This document shows, in pieces, positions 26,401-40,000 of a DNA stretch of 64,000 bases. This DNA comes from Haliotis asinina (taxonomy: Eukaryota > Mollusca > Gastropoda > Lepetellida > Haliotidae), in assembly GCF_037392515.1 (NCBI RefSeq), contig NC_090283.1, positions 18,260,501 to 18,324,500 on the forward strand. The letters run 5' to 3'. The position numbers and the translations under genes are program-made. The notes beneath the pieces were generated by a model, which was not told where the DNA came from, made no database searches, and saw only the letters and a program-made list of their open reading frames with translations. Numbering within the stretch: the first letter of the stretch is position 1; every line of letters begins with the position of its first letter.

Positions 26401-29400
26401 AGAACATTCTCCAACATGTTGGAACAAAAACATCTTCTGTCAACTGTAAGTGTCTTTGATTTAAGCCGTCTGATGGTCATGCTAAGACATGAGTTCGTTT
26501 CCCCACATGGGAACAATGTATGAAGCCCATTTGTGGTGCTTCCCGCCATGATATTGCTGGAATATTGCTGAAAGTGGCAGAAGACCGTACTTAGTAAACA
26601 TGTTGATCAACTAATCAGAGATGCATGTAAATGTCCTGTCTTTATGAGGTTTCCTGTTTACCACAAACACACTTAAAATCATTAGTGAAAATTTGAACTG
26701 CATTCAAACAATCCCGCAGATGAAATATGTAAAGCTAGTTTCTCATGTTTAATTTTTTATTTTAAGTGACCTTGACCTTGACCTTGACCTTGATGAAATG
26801 TGTAATTCTGAATGTTGAACCACATGTAGATGAAAAATATGTTAACAAATTCAATTTACAGTATGGAATGTTGTTCCCTGACATACTGAACACCTTAGAT
26901 TTGAATTATTATTTAAACTTAAGTGTAGGAACTCAGATTTTTAGCCAAGGTCTGAACTTGCATCAGTTTGCTTATCCGTTGATTTAATGAATTTTACAAC
27001 AGTGAAATTTGTCTGTTAATGACTTTCCTGGAACTGACTCACTTGTGTGGATTGTAAAGTAGTCAAGAATAGATGGGTAGTTTGTTTGTTACCATAGACA
27101 CAACATCGTATTGCTTTGCATGAACAAGTAATGGAAGACGTACAATGTTTTTACTTCCCCATAGGTAAGGTGCATAGTATGGAATACATATGTAGCATAG
27201 CAGTGTTCACAGATTTTGCATAGCAAGGTACACAGTTGTTACTGTGTGGAATACACACGTCCTAGTCCAGATTGTGGAGAAAACTCCGGATTTGACATAT
27301 TCCACTGTACCTGGAGCATTCTTGACTGCAGTGAAGAATAACTCGAGCACACTCATGTTGCAGGATTTCAGTGATCTCATTGAATATGTGTTGGAACAGT
27401 TCATGATCTTTGCAGAAGAAAAACCTATCGCAACAGCTCAGATGCTCTTCGGTATCCAAGGAAAAGAGTGAGTGATAAGACAAGAAATATTTGTTAGTGG
27501 AAGCAATGACCTCACAACACAGAGTTGTCACCCTCTTAATGCTTCCAGGATCAAATGTGATTGATTCACATGACAATTATCAGGGGTTCAAAACTCTTTA
27601 AAAAGCCACTTGCCCCCAGGGCACTAATTTTCCACTAGATCTGATTTTTATGTCATGATCATAATGGTGACATTGTGAAAGAATACTATATTGGTGCAAA
27701 TGTTCACTGGACTGTTTATCGAGAAGTGATAAATAACAAAGAAAGATAGCTCTACTTTATTACCATTGCAAAATTTCATGTATTTGCAGTTTGAAACCAT
27801 GAGCGGAAATTATCTAGTTGTCCATGGACAAGAAAGATACTGTTATTTGATTGGCTGAAATGAAAATTGACTTCTGTTGGGCGTCGGGCAATGGGATTTT
27901 TGAACCCCTGATTATGAATGTGTAGCAGGACTTTTTCAGCTCTTGGTTGCAACCATGCTTAGGAATACAAGTGTATTTGATATATTGTATTTGTTGGTCA
28001 TGTACATCTAAAGCTGACAACAGAAGCAAACAAGCTGCACTACCAGTAATTACAATTTACAAACATTTATGTAAGATTATGATGTGTCTACCTCTTTTCG
28101 TGAGACATATTGTGACTCATGGATCCTGAAACATTGCAAAATTACGGTGGCAGATGGATGTGGCGGTGAATCAGGATATCTCAAATAAGTTTTTTTTCTT
28201 GGAAAAAAGGTCGGTGAAAGAACAAGGTGTGTGGTCGTCAGAGGAGGAGGAAGTGCTTATGTCGAGTATTCTCAGCCTCACTGAGAGCGACAACATCATT
28301 GCGGATCTCAGAGAAGCTCTGCTTCATACCGGCTTCGAGCGAACTGAAGATGAGGTGAGTTCCCTCGTTCCACTGTCTGACCCAGAGTTCCCCAAGCTGG
28401 CATTTGACAATTCTTTACATACTCCCACAGACTTCATTACCTAACAAAAGTAGTAGAATCTGGTATGGGCGAAATGGTATACCACAGTATTAGCAGAGCT
28501 TTGCCTATGGTATGGTATACCATAATTCAATCTAAAAATTCAATATTTTTAGTTTTTTTAACACTTCTTTTTATCTAGTCATAAAATGACAATTTCATTC
28601 ATTCAAAATAAGAGAGATAATGGTTATTTTTTTTTCCATGTTAGGCCAGACCAATTACATTTCTTTTATGGATCCACAGGTATTTTTCCAAGAATAAGAA
28701 GAAAATAAAAATAAATTTTCCCCTGCCAAAAAAACATATTCTAATGGTTTTTATAGGCCAAAAATGCAAACTTTCAAGAATATGTATTTTTTACATTGGA
28801 TCTTTTTTCTCCATATGCACTTCATAAATTGCCGAAAGTAAAATACTTTAGTTGTAAGAAAGAATATTATTTAGATTGGTGATTATATTTTTATTCCCAC
28901 CTTTAGGTTTTCTGAGTACAAGAATCTGTAAGACATGAAGTACAATTGGCCTTATCAAATGATATACGGTTTTGCTCTTGTCAGTTTTGTGTGTTATGAT
29001 GGTATGTCCTAATTAGAAATGAAATGGAGGCTTTACTTCAATATGTGCTTGACCATATTTTGTGTGTTTTGATCGTATGTCCTATTTAGATATGAAACGG
29101 AGACTTTATGGCAATATTACTTTACCATGTTAAAAGCATACTGTTTCACCCCAGGTATCTGTACTTTACTGAGAAAGTTTAATCCCAAATTTGACACGTG
29201 TTACATCAGTGTGCTTGGTGCAGATTGAACAGTTCATCAAAGACAGTGGCTGGCTGAAGGAAGACTCAATGATGGACACAATGGCCCCTTTGGGTAAAGA
29301 GGTAGGCGTACATTCTTGAGTAGAGCTGTGACGATATATCGTATCGATACTTACTGAACGCTAAATATATCGATCGTTCATGATATGTATCGTTGACTTT

Positions 29401-32400
29401 AAAATTGTTAATTTTCACTGGAAATTGACAGTTATGTCAAAATTTATCCTGTTACTTGATATACTTGCTGTCAGTTCCAAATACATTCCCGTGCTTCAAA
29501 TACTCAATAACACCCGGAAATTGGCCAACACATGATGTTTATCTCCAGAATGTTTCTTTGGTCCTGATGAGTATTGGTTTCGACAGCTTCACCATAGTTG
29601 CTGGAACGTTAGTGAGGGTGGCCTAGTGTTTGATGTGTTTGCTTGTCAGGCTGACGGTTCAGGTTTGATTGCTGACATCCATTTAGTCAAGCTGGAAGTG
29701 TTTCTTTTCCTTACTCTCTCAGCATGTCATCATAGGAGTATTCTCAAGTATGACGTTAGGCCCAATTTTACCTCACTTAGACCTGGAAAATATTCTAATC
29801 TTGGGAGATACAGTGATTGTGTTAATTTGACTGTGTGTGACCTTGCTTTGATATTTGTTGCAGAACACGCTGGAAGAAGACGAAAAGATGAGGATCATTG
29901 ATGAACTGTCCCAGGTACCGGAAGAAGATCTCATCGATCACCTCGTCTCACGACTAAAGAGCATCGGCCATGAGAAACACATCATATGGCTGCAAGAAAA
30001 CCTTTTTGAGGCGGCCAATGCGCGAAATTGTAAGTTTTCCATGCCAGTTTCCAACACTCTAGTATGATCGAGCTAAGGATAATTTGTGTTTGCCTATATG
30101 TTAATCTTATAACCTTGTGGACTGCATCACTTAGTGTTCTGTCTGATACTGTGGGCTTCATGCCCACAATGTCCTGTAAGGAACATGAATTTCCTGTGTG
30201 GTGATCAATTGTTTGAGGACTCAAGCATTGATTTTGTTCTGTGTGATCAAAGTAAAGGGCTTATAACCAACAAGAATCTCCTGGGCTTATAACCAACAAG
30301 AATCTCCTGTGTGGTGATCAAGTGTTTGAGGACTCAAGTATTGATTTTGTTCTGTGTGATCAAAGTAAAGGGCTTATAACCAACAAGAATCTCCTGGGCT
30401 TATAACCAACAAGAATCTCCTGTGCTGGTGATCAAGTGTTTGAGGACTCAAGCATTGATTTTGTTCTGTGTGATCAAAGTAAAGGGCTTATAACCAACAA
30501 GAATCTCCTGGGCTTATAACCAACAAGAATCTCCTGTGCTGGTGATCACGTGTTTGAGGACTCAAGCATTCATCTATGTGATCCCAGTAAAGGCTTGAAA
30601 TTATATGTGGTGTTTCAAACAAGTGACAAGGTGCAGCTCTCCTTGGAGGGGAAACTCTGGCTTGTGTCAGTAGAGTCCTCTCAGGTAAGAAATTTAGTTT
30701 TTGCAGAAATGGCTAAGTTTTGAGCCAGTGTCATTGATTCACTCACACCACAAGCATTAGGAGAGTTAGGAGAAAGTGTCTGCATAAATCTCCAGAACAG
30801 ATGTTAAGGACTGCAGTACAACATGGAGGCAAGGGACCGGACTCTGTCAGAAAGGCTCATTCTCGAGTGTCCGTGAATCCAAGGATTAGTCCAGGCATCT
30901 TGACAAGTTGCAGAAGACAACAAAGGATGAAGACACCGATGTTTAGTTCATCTGACAGGAGGGCAGAGGGAAAAAAGACACAGCTAAACTTCTCAAACCA
31001 AATGTCTGCTACTGAAGTGAACTTGCTGTGCATGCTGGCCTGGGGTTTGAAAAGAAAGTATGCAAAAGGAGATTAAAGAACACTTTCATTACGTGCACAA
31101 TGGTGTGGTTTTCAAAAGGGTACCCAGAAGTATGCAACAAGAGTTTAAAGAAAGCATAATTCGTCAGACAGGAATCTCCTGAGAAGAACTGAAGAGTTTG
31201 TGTTTTGATCCCAACAGAAAACTACAGGATCCAGTGATGCCTGTTAAGCCATCATGTAGAGCTCAACAAAGAGTCAAACCAAGAAATATGCAATGGAGTA
31301 AATTACTGTAGCAGGCTTTATGAGGCGATGGCAACTGATATGCACCATGAAGTTGGTTTCATTGGGACGTAATGCAAAAGTGTTTGATTAGAATGCCACA
31401 GTAACTCCAAGGCATTGTGATGCTATGCAGAAAGTATGATAAAGTACGGTTGGGCGCCTTTGATCTTCCACCAAAATGTATTCGAATTACATGTAGGTGT
31501 ATATCATTGGATTTTTTATAATGGTCTACAATGTGGCTTGCTGTTTATTGCTGATAATGACAATTCAAATTAACACAAGTGACTCCCTGGTTGATTGATC
31601 CCTTTACTCAGGGATTGATCCCCATGCATGACAAAACGTACCTATTTCTTCACATTGGCCACTCCATGTTTGTAAAATCAAATGTACAGGCATTCTCATT
31701 GATATTTGTTGTCAGCTGGACACTGACACTTTGACTGTTTGAGTCCAATATGGGGAGAGGATGTCGGATTGCTCAGATTGACAGTGTCTTAGGGACCAGA
31801 AAATGATGTCAGAATTCGGAATGTGCAGATGTTGGATAATTCAGTGTTTAAATGATGTTAATATAGAAGAACGCTGCTTTAACCCAAAATATGTCAGAAT
31901 TCACAGTTTGTCGGATAATCCAGTTGTCAGATTATACAGAACCAAATGTAGTTGCCAAACCTAAAGGAAAATCATACACAAGCATGGCAAAGACAAAAGA
32001 TTGTCTATCAGTTGAAACGATAGTTTGTAGAGCTTGTGATGTCATTCCTGATCAGGCTCATAAAAGTGCTGTTTCAGATAATCTTACTAATTGTAAAAAA
32101 AATCTTTCAAGGAGACACAATCTGATGTTGTACCTTGAATCTCATGAAGCTCTGAAACAGTTAGAGCTTTAAAGAATGAAGTTTGAAATTGTTTATTTAC
32201 TTTTGTTGATGGTTTTATCAAGTCTTTAAATGCAGAGTCTTTAAAAATGGGATACAGAACTTACTTAAATTTGCTGCGGAATTCTTCCTCTGCGGAATTG
32301 GCAGTGAAATTCAGGAGGGAGTGATAGACATTCATTTAGTCATGCCTCAGTTGTGGTGTGTTTGCTCATTGCTGATTGGACACATGAAGATTCGGATTAA

Positions 32401-35400
32401 AACTGATCTTAATTATCCCATGCTTGTTGTAAGATGTGAATAATAGGATCGGTTGGTCAGGCGTCAACCAGGTCACCGTATCCCAGTTTCGTAGATCGAT
32501 ACCTATGCTGTTGATCACTGGTCCAGACTCGATTATTTCCCACTGCCATCCAGCTGGAATATTGCTGACTGTGGTGTAAAATTGACCACACCAACTCACA
32601 CTCATTGCTAATTTATGAGGCATCCCTCAGTGATTTGTTTTTATTTTCAGGCATAATGGCGAACACAGTTGATTTAATACGGGAACCGGTCACCCGAATA
32701 TGTGCAAGTAAGTCATATCAGCTGAAAACACTTATAAACTGAGAAGATCTGGGTTAGAATTGATCTCAAGCTACCAAACCTAGGTGCAAAGGGGATCGGG
32801 TGGGTAGGGTCACTGATTTGTTTGATGCATGTCATTGCTTTCCAAATGGATGGATTGATGCTCATGATATCAATCAACAGATTAGATATTACCAGACATG
32901 CTTTTGCTCGTTTGATACCAAATCATTAACTTGTTTGATAAAAATGCACAGAAGGACGTATAGTATGTCTGATGCAAAGTTGTTCGAAGATGGCCCATAT
33001 ACAATTACATAGTTCCCACAAATACATAGTTCACATACAAATACATTGTGTCACATACAAATACATGGTTCCCACATATACAGTTATCCCATACAAGTAC
33101 ATTGTGTCACATACAAATACATGGTTCCCACATATACAGTTATCACATACAAATACATTGTGTCACATACAAATACATGGTTCCCACATACACAGTTATC
33201 ACATACAAATACATTGTGTCACATACAAATACATGGTTCCCACATATACAGTTATCACATACAAATACATTGTGTCACATACAAATACATGGTTATCACA
33301 TACAAATACGACATACCATACATAGTTATCACATACAAATACATTGTGTCACATACAAATACATAGTTCCCACATACAAATACAACAAACCATACATAGT
33401 TATCACATACAAATGCATTGTGTCACATACAAATACATTGTGTCACATACAAATACATAGTTCCCACATACAAATACAACATCGCATACATAGTTATCAC
33501 ATACAAATACATTGTGCCACTTGCAAATATATAGCTCCCACATACAAATACAACATTGTTTAATGATAGTTTTGCCAACTCGTTAACCAGCTTCCTGTTA
33601 CAAGGGCATCTGGGCAGTTACTGTCATCTGGTGACCAGTGTATTTTCTATTTCAGTCATGAAAAAGGACATTCCACTCATCTTTGTGACAGAGGAACACG
33701 AAAAGATATGTCATAATGTCTACTTCTTTGCTTTACTAAACACTCTGGATCTGAAGGTTGGATCAAGTAATGAACAGTTTGTGTTCCCAAGAGTGCCGTC
33801 TGATTGGTCGGCATCAGTCATTATTCAAAAGATGAAGATGTTGGGTCCAGTACCTGTTGGTAAGTGTTTTCATTATCAACCAGAGATGCCAAAACAATTT
33901 TAGAAAAGAATTCTGAATAAGGCCAGACCAGTTTTATTTCTTGTTTTAAGGCCCTCAAAAAACCGAGGGGATGGAGGGAAAAAAGTAAAAATATCACCAG
34001 TCAAAGGGATATTCTTTCTATAAACTCTTGAAGTATTTTACTTCGGACAATTTATGAAGTGTATGTGGGCCAAAATATTCTTAGAAGTTTACATTCTTGG
34101 CCAATAAACATACTGGTTTGACAGTTGGAGTTTATTTTCATTTGTTAAGTATTAATTTTATAAATACTGAATTTAAATGAATATTTTTTGCTCAAATTTT
34201 TCCCAGATGCTAGTTACTAGCCATTTTCAGTGGTGAGAAGACTTGAAGAAATTTCCCATGTATACAGTCTAAGTTACATTCCACTACTGAGTCTAACAAA
34301 ACCTTATGGGAGGTCTCGTCAGGTAACGTTTGAGATTGACCAATCAGAACACAGCTTATCAAATCGCAAAAGTGGACATTTGCACATACCTTTTGAATTT
34401 TTTATCTTGAAAGGGTGCGTACCCGAATGATTCCGAATGCTATTTAGTGTACGATCACGGCGCACATTACAACCATGACAATGGTGAGTAAAAAGTCTCT
34501 GAAAATAGTGTTTTGGCAATATGCAAGGATGTCATCTCGCGGAAATATTAGCTAATGGTAACCGTGTCAACAGAAACCCCAAAGCGTATATACCGCAAGT
34601 CAAATAACTGTTATATGCAGATTTTTGTTGTTAAAGAGATCTGTGTCAGTGACCTGAATATTGTGGAAGTCCCTCTGATCTCCAAGTAGTAACCGTTGTC
34701 TGATTGGTTAAATACTGTCTTGCTATTCATTGTGCTGTCGTAGGTTGCTCAAACATTACCCGACGTGACCTCCTCGTTTTTGTTAGACTCAGTGGTGGCA
34801 TGTAACAAAAAACACTTGAGACTAAGTTTTCTGAGACTGTCATGTATAATGAGTGAGCTGAAATTTCAAAATTTAAACATCATACCTACTTTTTGTAAAA
34901 GAACATGCAGAAGTGGATCAGGTGGAACAACTAGTTGTTCAGTTGTCTCAGGCAACGACTACCGGGCAAGAATTCCCTGCGTTTGAACCCAAACAGTCAA
35001 GGTAAAAAGTTTTCCTCACGTTAAGTTATTTTCATTGTCTGTTTTCCTGCTTAATTTTTTGACTTAACACACTGTAGTTTTCGTTTATTTTCTTTTTGTA
35101 CTTCATTGCACTTTTATAGTTACGTATGCTTACATAAGTATTGAAAGTTCCAAAGTGACTCTGTTTCATTGTGTGACCAAATAGTCGAAGGCGCTGTGAT
35201 TGACTGTGCTGAGTTCTGTCCCATCAAAAAGTCTTAAATTTTTTATCATGGGTTAGAGTTCTGGCTTGTTGCATGTTCCTTGGTTTGTTTTGCTCCATTA
35301 ACAGCCTGACAGTGTCTGGATTATCCAAACCCCCTCTACTGTATTTTTCATAATAATCTACAGTGCAAAATAATAAGGGTATTCCACCCTACAAGACAAA

Positions 35401-36839
35401 TGCCCAAAGCACATTATTATTACCCCAGATGACACAAGTTGCCAGTCAATAGACACATGACTTATCCCACTGGGTACCCATTATCTGCTGGGTGAACTAT
35501 GCCTGTGGTTTGGACATTGTGGCCAACATTCAAGATCTGCATTCTTTTGGGCTATTCTACTACCAGGTACCTGTTATCTGCTAGGTGAACAATGCCTGTG
35601 GGCTGGACTTCGTGGTCAACATTCAAGATTGGCATCACTTTAGGCTGTTCTACCACTGGGTACCCATTATCTGCAGGGTGAACAATGCCTGTGGTTTGGA
35701 CATTGTCGTCAACATTTGCTCATCATGCCAAAGACCCAGGTTCGCTTCCTCATATGGGTACAATGTGTGAAGCCAATTTCTGGTGCTCCCCTGCCATGAC
35801 ATTGCTTGAATATAACTAAAAGTGGTGGAATGTTATACTGATTGACAGACTCTGTTCAGTGTGGTTCACTCTTTGTGATGCCATTGGCTGGTGTGTCTCA
35901 AAACAAAATTCACACACTCTGGATCCATGCATGTGAATACAATGGATGAAAACAGTGATGCATTGTTTAGGATGTTTGTTGTCCACACTTTGACAATGTT
36001 CCAGCTACTTTGGTGTGATCTGTACATGATCTCATCTCTGCCAGACCGTGATTGACATCATGAACATAAACCAATATTGCTAGGGTAGCATGCATCAACC
36101 AAGTCAGTCAGACTGACCACCAAGTCGTGTTCCTGCAAACCTGTTCTGTTCTAGATCTGTCCACTCTCTTTTGGACTAGACACCGTTACTTGGTGGGTTG
36201 TCTAATGCCACACTCGTCAGTATTCCAACTGTATGGCAGCAGTCTGTAAAAATAATCCTGTGATCAAGAGCATGAGCATCAATCTACACAATTGGGACAC
36301 AATGACGTGTCTACCAAGTCATTGAGCCGGACCCCCCGATCTATTAGTCACCTCTTACCACAAGCATAGTTGCCTATTATGGCAAGAATGGGTTGCTGAA
36401 GGCCAATTTTAAAACATATCTTTACGGCCCCTTAGACATGGCATGGCTTAAAGCAGCAACAGGTCTTTTGTAAGTTGTGAAAGGAACCAGATACCATGTA
36501 CTATCAACAGCCAACTTCAATATTCCATTATAGATTTATACTCACAATGAACTTGGTAAACAATACTTATGTTAGCTGTAGGTTTCAGGGGCTGTCTACT
36601 AACAATTCACTGGCCATTAACTTGGCATTCACTAACAACTACTGTCCTAACTCATACAATAGCTGATAATAAATTGTTACCTTTATTCTTGTGTTTATTT
36701 CAGAATAAATATAATAATTCAGGTACTAAAATTTTTTACACCCCATAACCTTGCTTAGAACGGATTTAACGGTTTAAGTGTGCTTTTCTCTGCTTAGAGA
36801 ATCAACTTGCTTTCAATATTTTCTGCTGTATGAAAGTCC

Positions 36840-36896
<57 letters not shown>

Positions 36897-37028
36897 TCTG
36901 CTTTACTGGACATACCTGTGTATGTATGAATGATTGATCTGCTTTACTGGATGGACGTGTGTGATATCGATCTGCTTTGATGGACATAACCGTGTGTGTA
37001 TGTATGAATGATCAATCTGCTTTAATGG

Positions 37029-37059
<31 letters not shown>

Positions 37060-40000
37060 TGTATGTATGTATGTATGTATGTATGTATGTATGTATGTAT
37101 GTATGTATGTATGATTAATCTGCTTTAATGGACATGTATGTATGTATGTATGTATGTATGTATGTATGTATGTATGTATGTATGTATTGTTACCTGAGGG
37201 TGTCGGGTCCTGGTTATAGTATGTATGATTGATCTGCTTTAATGGACATACCCGTATGTATGTATATATGTATGAATGAATGAATGAGGTGCTTTAATGG
37301 ACAATACCCTGCTTGGTCTGTCTTACTAGATGTGCAGTCTTCATTGCAGCATGTGAGATGATGTGTGCATGTGAGAATGGAGGTTGTTCGTCAGAAAGGA
37401 AGCAGCACATGAGAATGGAGGTAGCACATGATAAGGAAGCACTTATAAAGGAAAGTAGCTAGAGCTGGTTTTGGTATACAACCTGAGATGCAATGTATCA
37501 TGATACCAAAATATTGCCAAAGTATTGTGCACTGTAACTGCAATATGACATGAATCCTAATATAAGGGTGGCGATACGATACATGTCATGATACTGAAAT
37601 CTTTAATTCTAACTCCAACTATGAAATACCTAGGTCACATGCAACATAAAACACAACTTTGCAGATTCTGATAACTTTTGGTATGCACTTACCAAAACAA
37701 ACATCAAAAATGCCAATTCAACCTGTAAAGTTGATAGAAAAAAGCCCCAAAATCAGAGTTCAAACGATTCACTCATTTTCCCCCAGCGCTGCGAGAAAAG
37801 TGGTTTCAAAAGCTATGCTGCGTTGCGCTCATAACACATGCACAGTGAATAGGTTTGTGGAGCTTGAAACAGTATGCTTGCCCCGAGTATGGGGTCGTGA
37901 GCAGTAGTCTAATCTTGGTTGTGTACATAAACAAGTAAATGATCATCTCTGCACATAAAAAAAAACATGGTGATTGTGATAAGCAAACTCTGTCACAGGG
38001 AAAATTCAGTGTTTGGTTTGTTGACACCTATATGTCTGCCTGTCTGCTAATGACAATTTGCACAACTTCAATTATTGCAATTTGAAAATAACTCTTATCA
38101 GGCTTATAAGCCATAAACAAAGACCTGACTAAGCGTATCGGCAATTGAACCAGTGGCCAATGACAAGGCGTCTTTACACATGAATGCACACCCACCGGCC
38201 CTGACTAGGTTCAGTATCCCGGCTGCTTCGTTTCAAGGGTGGTAAGCGCAAGTTCAAAATATTGCACTTTTAATTTGTGATTATACTCTTATAATTTTGT
38301 TTATTTGCTTATTTCACAATCACCAATGCATTTTATATATATCATGAACAAGTGATAACTGTGTTTTAGTTATGTTTGAGTATTTGGTTGCATGTGACCT
38401 TTAATATCAAAACACCAATTTTACAGTTTTTGTTCAGGGTTCATTCAGATACAAGCTAATTAAGTTAATACATGGGGAAGTAGCAGCACGTGAGAAGGGA
38501 AGTAGCAGCACGTGAGAGGGTTAGTAGCAGCACGTGAGAAGGGAAGTAGCAGCACGTGAGAGGGTTAGTAGCAGCACGTGAGAAGGGAAGTAGGAGCACG
38601 TGAGAGGGGAAGTAGCAGCACGTGAGAAGGGAAGTAGCAGCACGTGAGAGGGGAAGTAGCAGCACGTGAGAAGGGAAGTAGCAGCACGTGAGAAGGGAAG
38701 TAGGAGCACGTGAGAGGGGAAGTAGCAGCACGTGAGAAGGGAAGTAGCAGCACGTGAGAAGGGAAGTAGGAGCACGTGAGAGGGGAAGTAGCAGCACGTG
38801 AGAAGGGAAGTAGCAGCACGTGAGAAGGGAAGTAGGAGCACGTGAGAGGGGAAGTAGCAGCACGTGAGAAGGGAAGTAGCAGCACGTGAGAGGGTTAGTA
38901 GCAGCACGTGAGAAGGGAAGTAGGAGCACGTGAGAGGGGAAGTAGCAGCACATGAGAAGGGAAGTAGCAGCACGTGAGAGGGTTAGTAGCAGCACGTGAG
39001 AAGGGAAGTAGCAGCACGTGAGAGGGGAAGTAGCAGAGGGAAAGTAGCAGCACGTGAGAAGGGAAGTAGCAGCACGTGAGAGGGGAAGTAGCAGCACGTG
39101 AGGATGAAGTAGCTGCACATTAGAGGGGAAGTGGTAGCATGTGTGGAGGGAGACAGTCAGTGTTCATACAGACACATAGGAAAGGGAAGTTTTTCACCAA
39201 GCTTCATGTTAACTTTGCTAGCTTCTCATGCCACAAGATCTTGCAATGTTTTTACCTTGCTGTAATAACTTGCTGTTCCCAAGCTTATTATGTTGTCGCT
39301 ATGTCAAATGTTTGCAACTGAGAGAGGGTTAGTAGCAGCACATGAGAGGGGAAGTAGCATCATGTTAGAGGGGAAGTAGCAGCACGTGAGAGGGTTAGTA
39401 GCAGCACGTGAGAGGGGAGAAGATCTTGCATTGTTTGTACTTTGCTGTAATAACTTGCTGTTCCCAAGCTTATTATGTTGTCACAGTTTCAAATGTTTGC
39501 AACTGAGAGAGGGTTAGTAGCAGCATGTGAGAGGGTTAGTAGCAGCACGTGAGAGGGTTAGTAGCAGCGCGTTAGAGGTTTAGTAGCAGCACGTGAGAGG
39601 GGAAGAAGATCTTGCATTGTTTGTACTTTGCTGTAATAACTTGCTGTTCCCAAGCTTATTATGTTGTCGCTATGTCAAATGTTTGCAACTGAGAGAGGGT
39701 TAGTAGCGGCACGTGAGAGGGAAGTAGCAGCATGTGAGAGGGTTAGTAGCAGCATGTGAGAGGGGAAGAAGATCTTGCATTGTTTGTACTTTGCTGTAAT
39801 AACTTGCTGTTCCCAAGCTTATTATGTTGTCGCTGTGTCAAATGTTTGCAACTGAGAGAGGGTTAGTAGCAGCACGTGAGAGGGTTAGTAGCAGCACGTG
39901 AGAGGGAAGTAGCAGCATGTGAGAGGGTTAGTAGCAGCACGTGAGAGGGAAGTAGCAGCATGTGAGAGGGTTAGTAGCAGCACGTGAGAGGGTTAGTAGC

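Noticed and set aside
30801-31076. 91-codon plus-strand ORF in tim intron 18
   Set aside because: No TIM similarity, no phase-consistent splice sites, and exons 18 and 19 already join directly.
31891-32172. 93-codon ORF in tim intron 18
   Set aside because: Overlaps a dispersed repeat shared with 8930-9200; no recognisable domain.
32972-33563. Open frames of CHIQIHGSHIYSY type repeats in all plus frames
   Set aside because: Translation of the CACATACAAATACAT minisatellite.
38465-39118. 217-codon minus-strand open frame reading SRAATSLLTCCYFPSHVLLL repeats, and similar frames at 38521-38973 and 41465-41785
   Set aside because: A 22-base repeat with no stop in its unit stays open in several frames at once; periodicity of 66 bases and no start context or domain. 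Repeat artefact.
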